Part shown: positions 4,355 through 5,112 of the stretch, one piece after another
Layout: the number at the start of each line of letters is the position of its first letter
How positions within the stretch are numbered: position 1 is the stretch's first letter
NCBI GenBank assembly: GCA_020427905.1
Contig: JAGQNU010000028.1
Location: 1 to 5,112 of the forward strand
Direction of reading: 5' to 3'
DNA: 5,112 nucleotides
From: Candidatus Saccharimonadota bacterium
GTDB taxonomy: Bacteria > Patescibacteriota > Saccharimonadia > Saccharimonadales > UBA7683
The notes under the pieces: model-generated
The model's input: the letters and a program-made list of their open reading frames with translations, nothing else
What the model was told of the DNA's origin: nothing
Databases searched by the model: none
Translations under genes and position numbers: made by a program

Positions 4355-5112
4355 ATGAAAAAACATAAGCTTAATCAATCTGGTGCTGCGCACCTCATTT
4401 TAGTAATTGTAATCGTGCTAGCTGCAGTCGGTGGCTTTGCCTACTGGCGAATAAGTCAGATTCAAAATGAATCCAGTGATGACACCTCTGCCTCCACTCC
4501 AAGCGATAGCTCGGCCAGGATTAAACACCTGGGGATTGATCTTGACTACTACGATTCTGCAACGCAGACTGCTGGTGACATTAAGTTCATTAAACTTCCG
4601 ACATCTGAGGGCGGCGTTGACAGCGTCTTCTGGGAGTATGGTCGCATGGGCGAAGCTAGCTCAGCTGGGCCAGCCCGCCGCAACCCACAGCCAACCTTTA
4701 TCGCTCCACTCGGCACCAAAGTTCACGCTCTAGTCGACGGCACTGTTGTAAATGTCCCGAAACTCTATAGCGGAGATTACAGCGTGCATGTGCAACCAAA
4801 AGGCAGCGACCTTATCTTTGAGACCGAGCACGTTATTAACGTCAAAGTGAAAAAGGGTGACACAGTAAAAGCTGGAGATGTTGTGGCAGAAGTCAGCGAC
4901 TACGACTCCCACAACCTCGATGGACTTGGTCTATTTGAGATTGGCATATTAAAGGGCGGCAATCCACCAAAGCATGTCTGTACCTTTGACTACCTTGACG
5001 ACTCTATCAAAGCTGAAACGCTGAAGAAGATTACCGCACTTGAGGACGCCTGGGAGGATTTTATTGGCAACCCAGACTTCTACAACCAAGCAGCTGAACC
5101 TACTCCAGGATG
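4355..5112 (+). CDS. Membrane-anchored M23-like (lysostaphin/lipoyl-fold) protein, probably non-catalytic (3' end outside window)
   Basis: 252 codons are visible, with no stop before the window edge. The N-terminus is short and basic (MKKHKLNQSGAAH), followed by one hydrophobic helix (about 14-30), so the protein is probably anchored in the membrane with its bulk outside. A Ser/Asp/Thr-rich linker (38-54) leads to a globular part. The segment APLGTKVHALVDGTVVNV (117-134) and the following KVKKGDTVKAGDVVAEVSDY (164-183) match the core strands of the M23/duplicated-hybrid fold, as in peptidoglycan endopeptidases and lipoyl-like domains. The M23 zinc ligands are not convincing: where HxH is expected the sequence is FETEHV (155-160), with only one His. 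HLGID (58-62) resembles the first M23 metal motif but is about 55 residues too far upstream. A structural or binding role on the cell wall is therefore more likely than hydrolysis. One Cys (209) is visible. There is no Shine-Dalgarno before the ATG. Confidence 0.72.
   Translation, partial: MKKHKLNQSGAAHLILVIVIVLAAVGGFAYWRISQIQNESSDDTSASTPSDSSARIKHLGIDLDYYDSATQTAGDIKFIKLPTSEGGVDSVFWEYGRMGEASSAGPARRNPQPTFIAPLGTKVHALVDGTVVNVPKLYSGDYSVHVQPKGSDLIFETEHVINVKVKKGDTVKAGDVVAEVSDYDSHNLDGLGLFEIGILKGGNPPKHVCTFDYLDDSIKAETLKKITALEDAWEDFIGNPDFYNQAAEPTPG

Noticed and set aside
4347..4358. Three-codon ORF ATG AGC GTA TGA overlapping the ATG at 4355 (ATGA)
   Set aside because: It resembles translational coupling, but it overlaps the predicted -10, has no Shine-Dalgarno and is short enough to be chance.
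4355..4445. N-terminus of the M23-like protein as a type IV prepilin
   Set aside because: A Gly precedes a hydrophobic helix, but the aromatic +1 and the Glu at +5 expected of prepilins are absent. A plain signal-anchor explains it.
4467..4912. Open frames 4467-4733 (plus) and 4730-4912 (minus)
   Set aside because: Both sit inside the M23-like gene, whose frame is open throughout and shows domain conservation.
1..5112. CRISPR array, tRNA/rRNA gene, insertion sequence or attachment-site repeats
   Set aside because: I read both strands and saw no spaced direct repeats, no tRNA-like or rRNA segments and no transposase-like frame or terminal inverted repeats.

Overview
The window looks like a piece of chromosome from a Patescibacteria/CPR bacterium, most likely a Saccharibacteria (TM7) relative. 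This is inferred from protein style, not from a marker gene. The pointers are a small DUF5684-type membrane protein, a sortase-type surface protein with GLUG-like repeats, and a membrane-anchored M23-like protein of a kind I associate with these genomes. All long frames read with UGA as a stop and contain no in-frame UGA, so the UGA=Gly code of Gracilibacteria/Absconditabacteria is not in use.

Layout. Bases 1-1340 (minus) hold most of an ABC-F ATPase that runs off the left edge. Bases 1341-1551 are its leader, the most interesting part of the window: a consensus sigma70-type promoter, a Shine-Dalgarno site, a six-codon leader ORF (MIRIKL), and an intrinsic terminator ending a few bases before the ABC-F ribosome binding site. 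A competing pairing would destroy that terminator. This is the architecture of antibiotic-induced ribosome-mediated attenuation, and the leader peptide carries the Arg-X-Lys (+x+) pattern known to arrest macrolide-bound ribosomes. Bases 1555-1956 (minus) encode a three-helix DUF5684-like membrane protein. Bases 2031-3839 (minus) encode a secreted, sortase-anchored repeat protein with an Ig-like domain. Bases 3840-3941 are a divergent promoter region. Bases 3942-4301 (plus) encode a DUF2200 protein, and 4355-5112 (plus) a membrane-anchored M23-like protein that runs off the right edge.

How it fits together. The ABC-F gene appears to be an inducible ribosome-protection module with its own promoter, starting 4 bp after the stop codon of the DUF5684 gene. 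The same hairpin would also terminate read-through from upstream. The two minus-strand envelope genes each have a Shine-Dalgarno site and a recognisable -10. The two plus-strand genes have no Shine-Dalgarno, and each has a -10 box about 7 bp before its ATG, which suggests leaderless mRNAs.
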